DNA of 40,036 nucleotides from CAZGSV01 sp964528605 (GCA_964528605.1 CAZGSV010000020.1:1-40036), one strand, 5' to 3'. Positions 16,237 through 24,733 are shown, counted from the first letter of the stretch. Numbers and translations are program-made. The notes: generated from the sequence alone by a model not told the origin.

Positions 16237-18858
16237 GTGCTGCCTGAGCGCCTACCACCAGGCGAGGCCTTCGTGTTGGCGTCGGCAGGCGCCTGCGTGG
16301 CATTTGTGGCCGGCATGCTTTGGGCAGGCCTAAGCCCGGACCGCGACTGGCTCCTGCTCACCGGCGTCTCCTATGCAGGCTTCCTACTGGTACTCATGCT
16401 CACCGGCCAGATTCGACCCCCGCGTCGGTCGCGTCCCGTGCGCGTGCCCGAACCGCCGGCGCGCGAAGAAACACCCTGGGGCGAAGTCGTCCGCAAGCCG
16501 GAGATCATTGAGCCCAAGCCCGCGCCCAAGCCCAAGCCAGAGCGACCGCCCGCCCCGCCCACGCTCCCAGTGGAAGAGGTCCTGGAACCCGCCCCTCGCG
16601 AGGAGAAGGTACCCGACGTGCCCCTGCTCCCGCTGGCGGGCACCCAGCGCCTCGACCGCCTCGAGGAAGTAGTCGTCCCGGAGCCTTTCCTCCTCGACCC
16701 CGATGTCCCCGCCCGCCTCGCCGAGGCCGTCGCAACCAGCAACCTGCCCGCCATCCACTACCAGGCTGCCCCCCACACGGGCTCGACCGCCCGCTGGGCG
16801 CGCATGCTGCTTGCCGCTCAGGCCGTCCGCCCCTGGGAGGCCGTTTACCACCGCTCCCTGCGCCCCGATGACGACCCGGCGCTGCTCGCGGCCGAGCTCT
16901 GTCGCTTCTTGGCTGCGAACGGCCAGCCCGAGCCGCTGCGCGAGCTCTGCTTCTACGGCTTGCCCCTCAATCGCGTTCTCGAGTCGCTGGCTGCCGCGCT
17001 GCAAGCCAGACCTTATCTTATCGTTTTCGATCACCTCGAAGCCCTCGGGCCTACCGACAGCCCAGCAGCCATCGCGGTCTATCGAATGGCCGGCGCCTGC
17101 ACCCGCCCCGGTGCGCTCAGCCGCATCGTCACCATAACCTCGGAGCCTGGCGCTCCCGACCTCCCCGTGTGGCTCGTCCGGCGCCTGGAGGCGGAGCCCC
17201 CCCCTAGCGGAGAGGCCATCATGGCCCGGCTCCCGCGGCTCGCCCAGCAGCCCCTCTCCGTGCGCTCGCGGCTGCTGCAGGCGGGGGGGGCCGACCTGCT
17301 CCGCTACCGCCTGCTCAGTGGGCTCGCCTCCCGCTCCGTCATTCTTGACCTGCCCGAACTCTTCGCCGGCGACGACGACCCCGCGGAGGCGCTCGTGCGC
17401 GCGGTGGCCGAACGCCTGACCGAAGAGGAAACGGCCCTCGCGGCGCGCCTGGCCCGTTCCCCAAGAGCCTTGTCCACGAGGCAGATCGAGCAACTGCGCG
17501 GCAACGCCCCGCTCGCAGCCGCCCTCGCCGAAGCCGGCTTGCTCGACGGTTCGCTGGCGCAGGGCCGCTGGTCTATGAACGTCACCGTGCGCCGGGTCAT
17601 GGAACGCCTCACCTCGCGGGAGGGGCCCTTCGCCCACCGTGCGCTCGCAGCCTTGGAGGAGGATCGGGACCCCGTGCGGGCCTACCGTCACCTCGCCGCC
17701 GCGCGCGACCACAACGTCGCCCTCGAGTTGCTCGCCTCCGCCTCCTACAACCTCATGATGCACGGGCTGGCCGGGCACCTCCAGCCCCTCCTCGAGGGGT
17801 GCCTCGAGCGCCCCCTCAGCCCCTGGAGCCGCTACCTCCTCTACCACCTGCTCGGCAATATGCTCGAGCGCACCGGGCAGTGGGACGACGCCCGCCTAGC
17901 CTACGAGGGGCAACTGAGCGCCGCCGCCGCCCTCGGCTCCCCGCGCCACCGCGCCATCGCCTGGCATTCCCTGGGCACCGTGCTCGTCAACCTCGGCGAC
18001 CTGCAGCAGGCCGAGGCCGAGTTCGCCCGCGCCCGCGCCGTCTTCAGCGCCGTGGGCGACCGCGACTCCCTCGCCTTCCTCCTCAACAATATGGGCGCCC
18101 TCTACCGCCTCCGGCAAGAGTGGGACCAGGCCCTCGCCCACTACCAGCAATCTCTTGACCTCAAGCAGGACCTGCAGATCACCTCGGGGCTCGCGCGCAC
18201 TTACCACAACGTCCGCCTGGCCCACGCCGCCCGCAACCATCTGCGCAGCGCCGCCCAGGCCCGCCGACGCCTGCGCGAACTGCTTGCGGCCCACCCCTCG
18301 CTCAGCGAAGGCCTCTATGGCTACGACGCCCTGGCGTACCAGTTCGGCGGCGGGCAGAAGGTGGAGGCGGAGGTATTCGAGAAGGGAATGGCCGTCGGCT
18401 GGGCGCCCAGCGATGTCCTGACTCCTCTGCGCCGGCGCTTCGATGCCCTCCTCGGGCGCCTCGCCATCGAAGAGCCCCAGGCCGCCGAGCCGCTGCTCCG
18501 CTCCTTCGCGGCCGAGGCGCGCCGAGCCGGTGCGCTCGACCTTGCCCTGCGCGCCACCGGGGCCGCCGCCTACACCACGCTGGCGCAGCACCACGTCGCG
18601 CAGGCCATCGATGATCTGCTGAGCGCGGCCGAAGAAGCCCTCGGCTTCGACAAGGCGCTGCACGAGGACCTGTGCAACTATCTGCGCCAGGTCATCCAAC
18701 GCACCGCCCGCGAGAATCCGCAGCAAGCAGCGGACATCCAAGCCCACATCCGCGAGCGCTGGCCCCGCTACGCCTCGGCCATGCAGGTGGCCGGACCCAT
18801 ACCGCGAGCGGTCGAGCCACCTCCCAAGCCGCCCGCGCCTCCTGAGCCCGCACCTTAG
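16237..18858 (+). CDS. Membrane-anchored TPR protein with degenerate STAND-like NTPase domain
   Basis: The 873-residue protein has two membrane segments near the N terminus (about 11-31 and 37-56), a Pro/Lys/Glu linker (60-125), an AAA/STAND-like domain and TPRs. The P-loop position reads AAPHTGSTARWARM (about 177-190): the Gly-Lys-Ser/Thr is absent. A Walker B-like LIVFDHLEAL is retained (261-270). TPR helices run from about 510 to 690 (GNMLERTGQWDDARLAY, LVNLGDLQQAEAEFARA, LYRLRQEWDQALAHYQQ). A further helical region and a Pro-rich tail finish it. The GTG at 16237 has AGGGAG eight bases upstream. A scaffold or sensor role is inferred, without ATP hydrolysis. Confidence 0.75.
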   Translation: MLPERLPPGEAFVLASAGACVAFVAGMLWAGLSPDRDWLLLTGVSYAGFLLVLMLTGQIRPPRRSRPVRVPEPPAREETPWGEVVRKPEIIEPKPAPKPKPERPPAPPTLPVEEVLEPAPREEKVPDVPLLPLAGTQRLDRLEEVVVPEPFLLDPDVPARLAEAVATSNLPAIHYQAAPHTGSTARWARMLLAAQAVRPWEAVYHRSLRPDDDPALLAAELCRFLAANGQPEPLRELCFYGLPLNRVLESLAAALQARPYLIVFDHLEALGPTDSPAAIAVYRMAGACTRPGALSRIVTITSEPGAPDLPVWLVRRLEAEPPPSGEAIMARLPRLAQQPLSVRSRLLQAGGADLLRYRLLSGLASRSVILDLPELFAGDDDPAEALVRAVAERLTEEETALAARLARSPRALSTRQIEQLRGNAPLAAALAEAGLLDGSLAQGRWSMNVTVRRVMERLTSREGPFAHRALAALEEDRDPVRAYRHLAAARDHNVALELLASASYNLMMHGLAGHLQPLLEGCLERPLSPWSRYLLYHLLGNMLERTGQWDDARLAYEGQLSAAAALGSPRHRAIAWHSLGTVLVNLGDLQQAEAEFARARAVFSAVGDRDSLAFLLNNMGALYRLRQEWDQALAHYQQSLDLKQDLQITSGLARTYHNVRLAHAARNHLRSAAQARRRLRELLAAHPSLSEGLYGYDALAYQFGGGQKVEAEVFEKGMAVGWAPSDVLTPLRRRFDALLGRLAIEEPQAAEPLLRSFAAEARRAGALDLALRATGAAAYTTLAQHHVAQAIDDLLSAAEEALGFDKALHEDLCNYLRQVIQRTARENPQQAADIQAHIRERWPRYASAMQVAGPIPRAVEPPPKPPAPPEPAP

Positions 18859-18904
18859 CCGACGCACCGGCCGCCGCTGGCCTAGCAGGCTCCTTCGGCC
18901 CCAA

Positions 18905-19990
18905 TCAGCGCTCGGCCCGCGTCGCATACAGCCGTTTGAGTGCAGCCGCCTTCTCCTCGCTCTTGAGCACGTCGGCGAACGTGAATGGCATTACTCCATT
19001 CGCCCCCCCCGCGAACGCCGCCTCGATCGCCCTCGCAAACTCCTCGGCGCTCACCGGAGGCGCGTCCGTCGCCTGCACTATCGGCCACACCGGCCGGCCC
19101 GTGCGCTCCACCAAGTAGGCCGCGTGCTCCCCCACCCATTCCGGAGGCCAGCCGCACATCGCGTGATAGGCCATGGGAGTGAACACGTCCACGTACGCCG
19201 CCAGCCGGCGAAAGTCCTGCGCAATGATGCGGCCCATCGCGTCGCCGTAGTTCTCCGGGCTCCAGGGCACCGAGAAGATGCCCAGCAGTGCCTCCGGCCG
19301 CTCGTGCCGCAGGATGTCCCTGGCCGCCCGGCAGAACGCGATTATCTGGTCAGCCTTCCACCGCGCCCACTCCTCCGGGTACTTTGTCAGTATGCACTGT
19401 GCGCGAGCGGGGACGTTGTCGCCGCTCACCTCGCAGCCTGTCTCCGCTGCGAACCGCGCCACCGCGTAATCGCAGAAACACGACTCCTCAATCCGCGGCT
19501 GCAGCACCTCCCAGTGGCAAGGCCAGCGGATGAAGTCCAGCCAGACGCCGTCCACCGCGTACGCGCGCGCCATCTCACGCAACTCCGTGAGTTTCTCCTG
19601 CGCAAACCACTCGTGCGCCGGACACAGCCCCAAGTACCATTCGTCGGGCTCCAGCGGCTTGCCGTCCACGCCGATGGGCCACAGTTCCGGGTGCTGCTCC
19701 GCGATCTCCTTGCCCACCAAGACCCCGAACTCGCCGTAGACCTTCGCGCCCTCGCGGTGGCAGCGCTCAATGAACTCCGTGCTCAACGAGCCGTGGCCGA
19801 CGAAAACGGCATTGATGTGCCAATCGGCCAGCGTCTCACCCCGGTCCCATATGTCCTGCGGGGAACCAAAGATGCCCAGGCAGATAGGCTGACTCACCGC
19901 TGTCTCCTCTCCGAATGTAACCGCGCCCGCTCCGAACAGCCCCGCCGCCACCACCCCTGCCAGCACCCACCGGCGCACCATGACGGCCAT
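18905..19990 (-). CDS. Exported TIM-barrel glycosidase-like protein
   Basis: The 361-residue protein has a signal peptide (RRWVLAGVVAAGLFGAGA) and a TIM-barrel resembling the putative glycoside hydrolases that open with a strand and helix for walking through ADWHINAVFVGHG. The motif DGVWLDFIRWP carries the Asp expected near the active site. FTPMAYHAMCGWP and NGVMPFTFADVL are later strands. ATG 19990 is preferred over GTG 19999 because GGGAGTG lies at the correct spacing. It is convergent with the TPR gene. The family is clear at the fold level only; the substrate is unknown. Confidence 0.7.
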   Translation of the reverse strand: MAVMVRRWVLAGVVAAGLFGAGAVTFGEETAVSQPICLGIFGSPQDIWDRGETLADWHINAVFVGHGSLSTEFIERCHREGAKVYGEFGVLVGKEIAEQHPELWPIGVDGKPLEPDEWYLGLCPAHEWFAQEKLTELREMARAYAVDGVWLDFIRWPCHWEVLQPRIEESCFCDYAVARFAAETGCEVSGDNVPARAQCILTKYPEEWARWKADQIIAFCRAARDILRHERPEALLGIFSVPWSPENYGDAMGRIIAQDFRRLAAYVDVFTPMAYHAMCGWPPEWVGEHAAYLVERTGRPVWPIVQATDAPPVSAEEFARAIEAAFAGGANGVMPFTFADVLKSEEKAAALKRLYATRAER

Positions 19991-20067
19991 TTCGATCACT
20001 CCCTAGCCTCTCACCCATACCCGCCGCGGGCCAGCCTCGTCAACCTCTCGTGACCGCCGTGCCGTCC

Positions 20068-20094
20068 GGTAGCGTCCGGGTTTAGCCCGAACGC
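20068..20094. repeat. Dispersed palindromic repeat, family B, copy 1
   Basis: A 27-base unit of the form GGTAGCGT-CCGGGTTTAGCCCG-aACGC. Near-identical units lie at 22905-22930 (opposite strand, a few changes) and 30690-30716 (opposite strand, two changes). The arms GGG/CCC flank a TTTA or TAAA core. Confidence 0.75.
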
Positions 20095-20142
20095 ACACTC
20101 GGCCGCGTGAGGCGCCGCCCCATAAGATGGCCTTTGGCCCGT

Positions 20143-20154
20143 TTGTGGTATATT
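20143..20154 (+). promoter_or_regulatory. Extended -10 promoter of CsgG/FlgO-like gene
   Basis: TTGTGGTATATT contains a TGG extended -10 followed by TATATT (20149-20154). No good -35 hexamer is placed 17 bases upstream. Transcription should start near 20161, 40 bases before the TTG start. Confidence 0.6.
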
Positions 20155-20200
20155 GCTCCGAGCGGTCGGGATTCATCTTCGTGTGACGGAGGGGTGTGGA

Positions 20201-21697
20201 TTGAGGAAAGGTCTGCTCCTCTTTGGCCTGCTGCTGGCGATCGCGCCCGCAGCCGCGCAGGATTCCACGACGGTAATCGCAGTCACCCAATTCCAGGGCG
20301 CGGACGCCGAACTCGCGGGGGCGATCACCGAGACGGTGACGCAGGACCTCGCCGCGTCGCCCAAACTGCGCCTGGTCGAGCGGGCCCAGATCAAGCAGGC
20401 CGAAGAGGAGATCGGCCTCGGCGCCACCGGCCTGGTGGACCCCAAGACCGCACCCCAACTGGGCCAGATGGTCGGCGCCAGCCACGTCCTCATCGGCACC
20501 TTCGACCTCATCGGCTCCGTCATCAGCCTGCGCGCGCGCCTGGTGCTGGTGCAGACGGGTGAGATCGTCGGCGGCGCCGCCGCCAGCGTCGAGGGAGACA
20601 TCGCCGGGCAGCGCTCCGACGTTTTTCGCCTCGCGCACCAACTCGCCGACCGCTTCCACCACGGCCTCACCGGGGAGTGGCTAGCGGTCCATACCTCCCT
20701 TGACCCGCGCGTTGATCCCACCAGCACCCTCGACCCCGCCGAGCGCGCCATCACGTGCTCTGTGTCCGTGGATCGCGGAGAGGGCAGCACCTACACCTTC
20801 GGCGAGCCGGTAGCCGTCACCTTCTCCAGCGACTCCGACGGCTACGTGCACCTCTACGACGTGGACTCGGCCGGCAAGGTCACTCCCCTCTACCCCAACC
20901 GCTGGGCTCAGGCGGAGCCTATCGTCGCCGGCCAGACCTACACCATCCCTCCCGCGGGCGCTCGCTGGCACCTCAGCGCCGAAGGCACCCCCGGGCAGGA
21001 GACCATGCTGCTTCTGGTCACTGAGAGTCCCGTCAGTTTCGACCGCCAACTGGGCATCAACGACTTCGTGATCAAGAGCGTAGTGCCCCAACTGGGCGCT
21101 GCCGGCGCCGGCCGCTGGGGCCTAGCGCAGGTCCGTTTCTACACCGACGTGCCTGTCCACGCGCTGCCTGCGGCCGCCGGCAAGTACGTCTACATACCCA
21201 GCACCACGGGCCTCTCCGCGAAGGGCCTAGGCGACCTAGCAGGCGCCTTAATCGAGGAAGGGCAGCAACTTCTCCTGACCAACGAGCCCTTGGAGGCAAG
21301 GGGGAAGTTCGAGCAGGCCGTCCAGTGGGAGGCCGACCTCGCGCCCGGCTGGTGGGGCCTGGGCGCCGCCTGCTACGCCCTCGGCCAGGAAGAGGAGGCC
21401 CGCGCCGTCCAGGGCTTCGGCTCGAACGAGAGGGCGGCGGGGTTCTACCAAGAAGCCTTGGAGGCTTTCCAGCGCGCCCATCAACTCCAGCCCAAGGAGT
21501 GCGCCCTGCTCTACAACATCGGCACCGCGCACCTCGCCCTCGCCCAGCTGGAGCCTGGCCGCGAGGCCCTACAGGCCTTCCTGCAGTGCGAGACCGACCC
21601 GGCGAACGAACTGGCGCTCCGCGCCCAGCAACTGCTTCAACAGTACGGCCCCCCAGCCGAGAACAGGAATGAAGAGACACCCGCCGGCGGTCAGTAG
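20201..21697 (+). CDS. CsgG/FlgO-like protein with DUF4384 and TPRs
   Basis: The start is TTG 20201, with GGAGGGG six bases upstream (498 residues). A signal peptide follows (LLLFGLLLAIAPAAAQ). Residues about 20-165 have the CsgG/FlgO/TolB-N-like fold: VIAVTQFQG, LRLVERAQIKQAEEE, MVGASHVLIGTFDL, RLVLVQTGEIVGG. Residues about 195-300 match DUF4384 (YTFGEPVAVTFSSDSDGYVHLY). TPR helices fill the rest (ALYNIGTAHLALAQLEPG). No lipoprotein cysteine is seen. It is first of three exported proteins in a row; FlgO assignment is inferred from the neighbours because CsgG-like domains occur in other systems. Confidence 0.7.
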   Translation: MRKGLLLFGLLLAIAPAAAQDSTTVIAVTQFQGADAELAGAITETVTQDLAASPKLRLVERAQIKQAEEEIGLGATGLVDPKTAPQLGQMVGASHVLIGTFDLIGSVISLRARLVLVQTGEIVGGAAASVEGDIAGQRSDVFRLAHQLADRFHHGLTGEWLAVHTSLDPRVDPTSTLDPAERAITCSVSVDRGEGSTYTFGEPVAVTFSSDSDGYVHLYDVDSAGKVTPLYPNRWAQAEPIVAGQTYTIPPAGARWHLSAEGTPGQETMLLLVTESPVSFDRQLGINDFVIKSVVPQLGAAGAGRWGLAQVRFYTDVPVHALPAAAGKYVYIPSTTGLSAKGLGDLAGALIEEGQQLLLTNEPLEARGKFEQAVQWEADLAPGWWGLGAACYALGQEEEARAVQGFGSNERAAGFYQEALEAFQRAHQLQPKECALLYNIGTAHLALAQLEPGREALQAFLQCETDPANELALRAQQLLQQYGPPAENRNEETPAGGQ

Positions 21698-21769
21698 CCC
21701 GTGCAGACGCCGCGGATGCAGTGGCAGTCCCTGCGTGATACGCTGTGCGACCAAAAGGAGGAGTGGTCT

Positions 21770-22765
21770 ATGCGCAAAGTGGTAGTGGTAGCGGCCGCGG
21801 TAGTGCTCCTTACAGCAGCCGGCGTCTTGAGCGCCGCTGAATGGTGGGAGGAGGAAGAATCGCCCCTGGTGCAGAAGACCGTCGGCGCACAAACCGAAGC
21901 CCTCACCAACTGGGAGGACGGCTACATCCAGGTCACCGGCCTGGGCACCGCTGACCTGGCCGCGGCGGTCAACGCGGTGCAGGCGCTCGCCATGGCGGAG
22001 GACGCCGCCCGCGTGCGCGCCTACGGACAACTCGCCGAGATCATCCTCGGCTTCAACATCACCTCCGATATCACTGTGCGCAACGGCCTCACCGAGAACT
22101 CCGAGCAGAGGATGCGCCTCGACGGTTTCATCAAGGGAGCGCGCGTCGTGGACGAGCAGTACGAGTGGGCCCCCGACGGCTCGCCCATCGTGCGCGTCAC
22201 CGTCGGCGTCAAGATGGGCGCGCGCTACCCCGGCATAGATGCTGAGCCACCGGCCATGCCTCCGGCGGATGCTCGGCCCAGGACGCTCTCACAGGCGATA
22301 GCCCCGGCCGTGGTCGAGATCGAGAAGGCGCCTGAGCAGCCCAAGTTCGAAGTCTACCAGCCGCTGGCCGAGTTGCCCCCTCCACCGCCCGCCGCGCCCG
22401 TGCGAGAAGTGAGGAACTACACCGGCCTGATCGTGAATGCCAGCGGCCTGGGCGGCTCCCCCTCCATCTCGCCCAAGATCCTCACCCCCGACGGCAAGGA
22501 AGTCTGGGGCACCTTGCTGGTCACGCCGGAGTACGCCATTGAGTACGGCATCGCCGGCTGGGCCCACAACCTCGACAAGGCCAAGGAGTCCCCGCGCGCC
22601 GGCCCCGAGCCGCTCATCATCAAGGCCGTCGCGGCCCGCGGCTTCACCGACGAGGACCCCATCAAGACCTACTTCGTCATCAGCGAGGAAGACGCCGTCT
22701 TCGTCAAGGCGATGAACGAGCGCACCAAGTTCCTCGACAAGTGCAGCGTGGTGTTCATCAACTAG
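21770..22765 (+). CDS. LPP20/FlgP-like exported protein
   Basis: The 331-residue protein starts at ATG 21770, with AAAGGAGGAG just upstream. A signal peptide precedes an LPP20-family domain: YIQVTGLGTADL, a helix beginning AVQALAMAEDAARVRAYGQL, the ITVRNGLTENSEQR turn and VRVTVGVKMGA. A proline-rich linker is followed by a C-terminal domain with YTGLIVNASGLG, a pattern seen in LPP20 proteins. Vibrio FlgP, an outer-membrane H-ring protein, is in this family. The gene lies 72 bases after the CsgG/FlgO-like gene. No N-terminal lipobox is evident, unlike FlgP of Vibrio. Confidence 0.72.
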   Translation: MRKVVVVAAAVVLLTAAGVLSAAEWWEEEESPLVQKTVGAQTEALTNWEDGYIQVTGLGTADLAAAVNAVQALAMAEDAARVRAYGQLAEIILGFNITSDITVRNGLTENSEQRMRLDGFIKGARVVDEQYEWAPDGSPIVRVTVGVKMGARYPGIDAEPPAMPPADARPRTLSQAIAPAVVEIEKAPEQPKFEVYQPLAELPPPPPAAPVREVRNYTGLIVNASGLGGSPSISPKILTPDGKEVWGTLLVTPEYAIEYGIAGWAHNLDKAKESPRAGPEPLIIKAVAARGFTDEDPIKTYFVISEEDAVFVKAMNERTKFLDKCSVVFIN

Positions 22766-22786
22766 CGTGCAGTGGAGGCGGCAGCA

Positions 22787-22816
22787 CGTAGGGGCACGGC
22801 ATGCCGTGCCCCTACG
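22787..22816. repeat. 30-base perfect palindrome (GTAGGGGC family)
   Basis: The arm CGTAGGGGCACGGC with central AT reads identically on both strands. It follows the FlgP-like stop by 21 bases and lies before the FlgT-like start. It has no T run, so it is a repeat or attenuation site, not a canonical terminator. Confidence 0.85.
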
Positions 22817-22855
22817 CGTCTTTCGCATTGCAGGATGCGACGGAGGCGATGGCAC

Positions 22856-24145
22856 GTGAGCCGACTCGACGCGCGGGATGCGACCCTGCCTCTAGCCCGG
22901 GTCCGCGTCGGGGGTAAACCCCGACGCTACGAACACCTCGCTCTCCTCCTCGTCGGGTCCCTGGCATTGGCGTTGTTCGCGGCCCCGCTGGTGGCGCAGG
23001 AGGAACCCGCAGAGCAGCCCGCTCCTGCTCCTATTGTCGCTGAGAACGTCGAGGGCCGGGCCGCAGTCCTCAACAACGACCTGCCCGCCGCCCAAGACGA
23101 AGCCCTCGAGGACGCCAAACAGCGCGCGGTGGAGCAGGTCGTCGGCGTCTTCGTCTCCGAGGAGACCCTGGTGCAGCAAGCCATCGTGGTGGACGAGTTT
23201 GTGCGCACGCGCGCCGGCGGCTACGTCGAGTCCTACCTGGTCACCAAGCAGCCTTGGGTGGACGAGGTCGGTCTGTGCCGCATCGAGATCACCGCCTCCG
23301 TGCGCCCGCAGATAGAAACCGACTTGCGCCGCGACCTCTGCGCGGAGGACGAGGTCGTGGTAGTCATCCCCGAGTTCGTTGACGGCGAGCCCAGCCCGGA
23401 GCCCGTCGTCCAGAACTACATCGTCACCCGCCTGGTCGAGGCCGGCTTCAAGGTCAAGGACGCCGCGCAACTCGAGAACATCAAGGAGCGCGACCGCGCC
23501 CTGGCCCTCGCCAAAGGCGCCGCGCAGCAGGCCGCGGAGATCGGCCTCCGCTTCCTCGCCAGCACCGCCATCACGGGCCGCGCCGAGGCCACGCCGGTGG
23601 GCATCCGCCCCTTCGGCACCTCCTACACGCTCTACAGCTACCGCGCCCGCGCGACCGTGCGCGGAGTCAAGACCGACACCGCCGACCTGCTCTTCAACAA
23701 GGATGTCTTTGGCGAGAACGTCGCCGGCCTCGATCCTCAGGCCGCCGCCCAGAAGGCGCTCAGCAGCGTGCTCGAGCAAGTGGGAGAGTACATGCTGACC
23801 AAGATGCAGGAGCACATGGGCACGCTCCAGCACAAGATACAGGTGGACATTGACGGCGTGCCGCGCGAGCTAGAGTTCGAGCGCTTCAAGAACTACCTCG
23901 GCGCCCTCCGCTGGGTGGAGCAGGTGGAGCCGCTCCAGTTCTCCACCGAGCGCAGCAGCCTGACCATCGTCTACGCCCCCAAGACGGCGATCCTGGCCCG
24001 GCGGCTGAGCGCCGAGAAGCGCTACCAGGTGATTGACTTCAGCCCCAACCGCATCCTGTGCCGCTACCTGCCGCCCACCCCTGAGGCCCCCGCCGAGCCC
24101 TCGGAGACCCCAGCACAACAGCCCTCACCCCTCGCAGGAAACTGA
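22856..24145 (+). CDS. FlgT-like exported protein
   Basis: I choose GTG 22856 (429 residues), which has GGAGG nine bases upstream. The frame extends to 22772 but passes through the palindromic repeat. The N-terminal region is unusual: about 15 codons of it are the family B repeat, followed by LALLLVGSLALALFAAP as the signal core. The mature domain starts at about residue 55 with ENVEGRAAVLNNDL, EDAKQRAVEQVVGV and VRTRAGGYVESYLV, the FlgT N-terminal pattern. A central domain (PEFVDGEPSPEPVVQNYI) and a C-terminal domain (IDGVPRELEFERFKNYLG) follow. It is third of the three-gene block. FlgT makes the H-ring in Vibrio; the role here is inferred. Confidence 0.72.
   Translation: MSRLDARDATLPLARVRVGGKPRRYEHLALLLVGSLALALFAAPLVAQEEPAEQPAPAPIVAENVEGRAAVLNNDLPAAQDEALEDAKQRAVEQVVGVFVSEETLVQQAIVVDEFVRTRAGGYVESYLVTKQPWVDEVGLCRIEITASVRPQIETDLRRDLCAEDEVVVVIPEFVDGEPSPEPVVQNYIVTRLVEAGFKVKDAAQLENIKERDRALALAKGAAQQAAEIGLRFLASTAITGRAEATPVGIRPFGTSYTLYSYRARATVRGVKTDTADLLFNKDVFGENVAGLDPQAAAQKALSSVLEQVGEYMLTKMQEHMGTLQHKIQVDIDGVPRELEFERFKNYLGALRWVEQVEPLQFSTERSSLTIVYAPKTAILARRLSAEKRYQVIDFSPNRILCRYLPPTPEAPAEPSETPAQQPSPLAGN
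22905..22930. repeat. Dispersed palindromic repeat, family B, copy 2 (within FlgT-like gene)
   Basis: A GCGTCGGGGGTAAACCCCGACGC-type unit, the reverse orientation of the copy at 20068. It lies inside the frame of the FlgT-like gene if GTG 22856 is the start, encoding part of its n-region. Confidence 0.7.
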
Positions 24146-24186
24146 GAGGCAGGGGCGTATCGCCATACTCCCCTACTCGCGCTTTC

Positions 24187-24196
24187 GTGGTACACT
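24187..24196 (+). promoter_or_regulatory. Extended -10 promoter of nikR
   Basis: CGTGGTACACT ends in TACACT (24191-24196) with TGG before it. There is no clear -35. The start would be at or within a base or two of the ATG at 24204. Confidence 0.55.
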
Positions 24197-24203
24197 CGAC
24201 TGT

Positions 24204-24629
24204 ATGAGCGCGCGCACTCTCAAACGCTTCGGCGTCTCCATGGACTCAGACCTGCTCGCCGCCTTCGACCGCACCATCGCCCGCCGCGGCTATCACACCC
24301 GTTCGGAGGCCATCCGCGACCTCGTGCGCCAGCACCTGGTAAGCCGCGAGTGGGAGATAGGGCACCGCGAGGTCGTCGGCAGCGTCACCCTCGTCTACGA
24401 CCACACCCGTGGCGACCTCGAGCGCCAACTCACCGAACTCCAGCACCACCACTTGCGCGCCATCCAGTCCTCGCTGCATGTGCACCTGGACGCCAAGCAC
24501 TGCCTCGAGGTGGTGGTGCTGCGCGGCAAGCCGGCGCAAGTGCGCAAGATCGCCGACCTGCTCCTCAGCAGCCGAGGCGTCGTGCACGGCGAACTCGTCT
24601 CCACCACCCTCGGCAAGTCCCTCGCGTAA
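24204..24629 (+). CDS. nikR: Nickel-responsive regulator NikR
   Basis: The 141-residue protein is a ribbon-helix-helix repressor with a C-terminal ACT-like nickel domain. The DNA-binding ribbon (TLKRFGVSMDSDLL) and helices lie within residues 5-45. The high-affinity nickel site is intact: His92 and His94 (LHVHLD), Cys100 (HCLEVVVLRG) and His81-83 in place of the fourth ligand. The ATG at 24204 follows the promoter directly, and no ribosome site fits between, so the message is probably leaderless. No nickel uptake or hydrogenase/urease gene is adjacent, so its targets lie elsewhere. Confidence 0.92.
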   Translation: MSARTLKRFGVSMDSDLLAAFDRTIARRGYHTRSEAIRDLVRQHLVSREWEIGHREVVGSVTLVYDHTRGDLERQLTELQHHHLRAIQSSLHVHLDAKHCLEVVVLRGKPAQVRKIADLLLSSRGVVHGELVSTTLGKSLA

Positions 24630-24641
24630 GAGCCAGCCTTT

Positions 24642-24680
24642 GAGGTAGGAGCCCCGCGCCCAGCGGGGCGACCTCCCTTT
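24642..24680. terminator. Candidate bidirectional terminator
   Basis: GCCCCGC/GCGGGGC (24651-24669) forms the inner stem and GAGGT/ACCTC (24642-24675) extends it, followed by CCTTT. It lies between the convergent nikR and DUF6785 genes. Confidence 0.55.
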
Positions 24681-24733
24681 CCGTCTGGGCGGACACGCAC
24701 GGTGCCAACGCGGTGGCTAGCGTCCCCGCGGCG

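Noticed and set aside
16384..17847. 487-codon minus-strand frame opposite the TPR gene
   Set aside because: It is antisense shadow with glycine- and arginine-rich composition and no initiation site.
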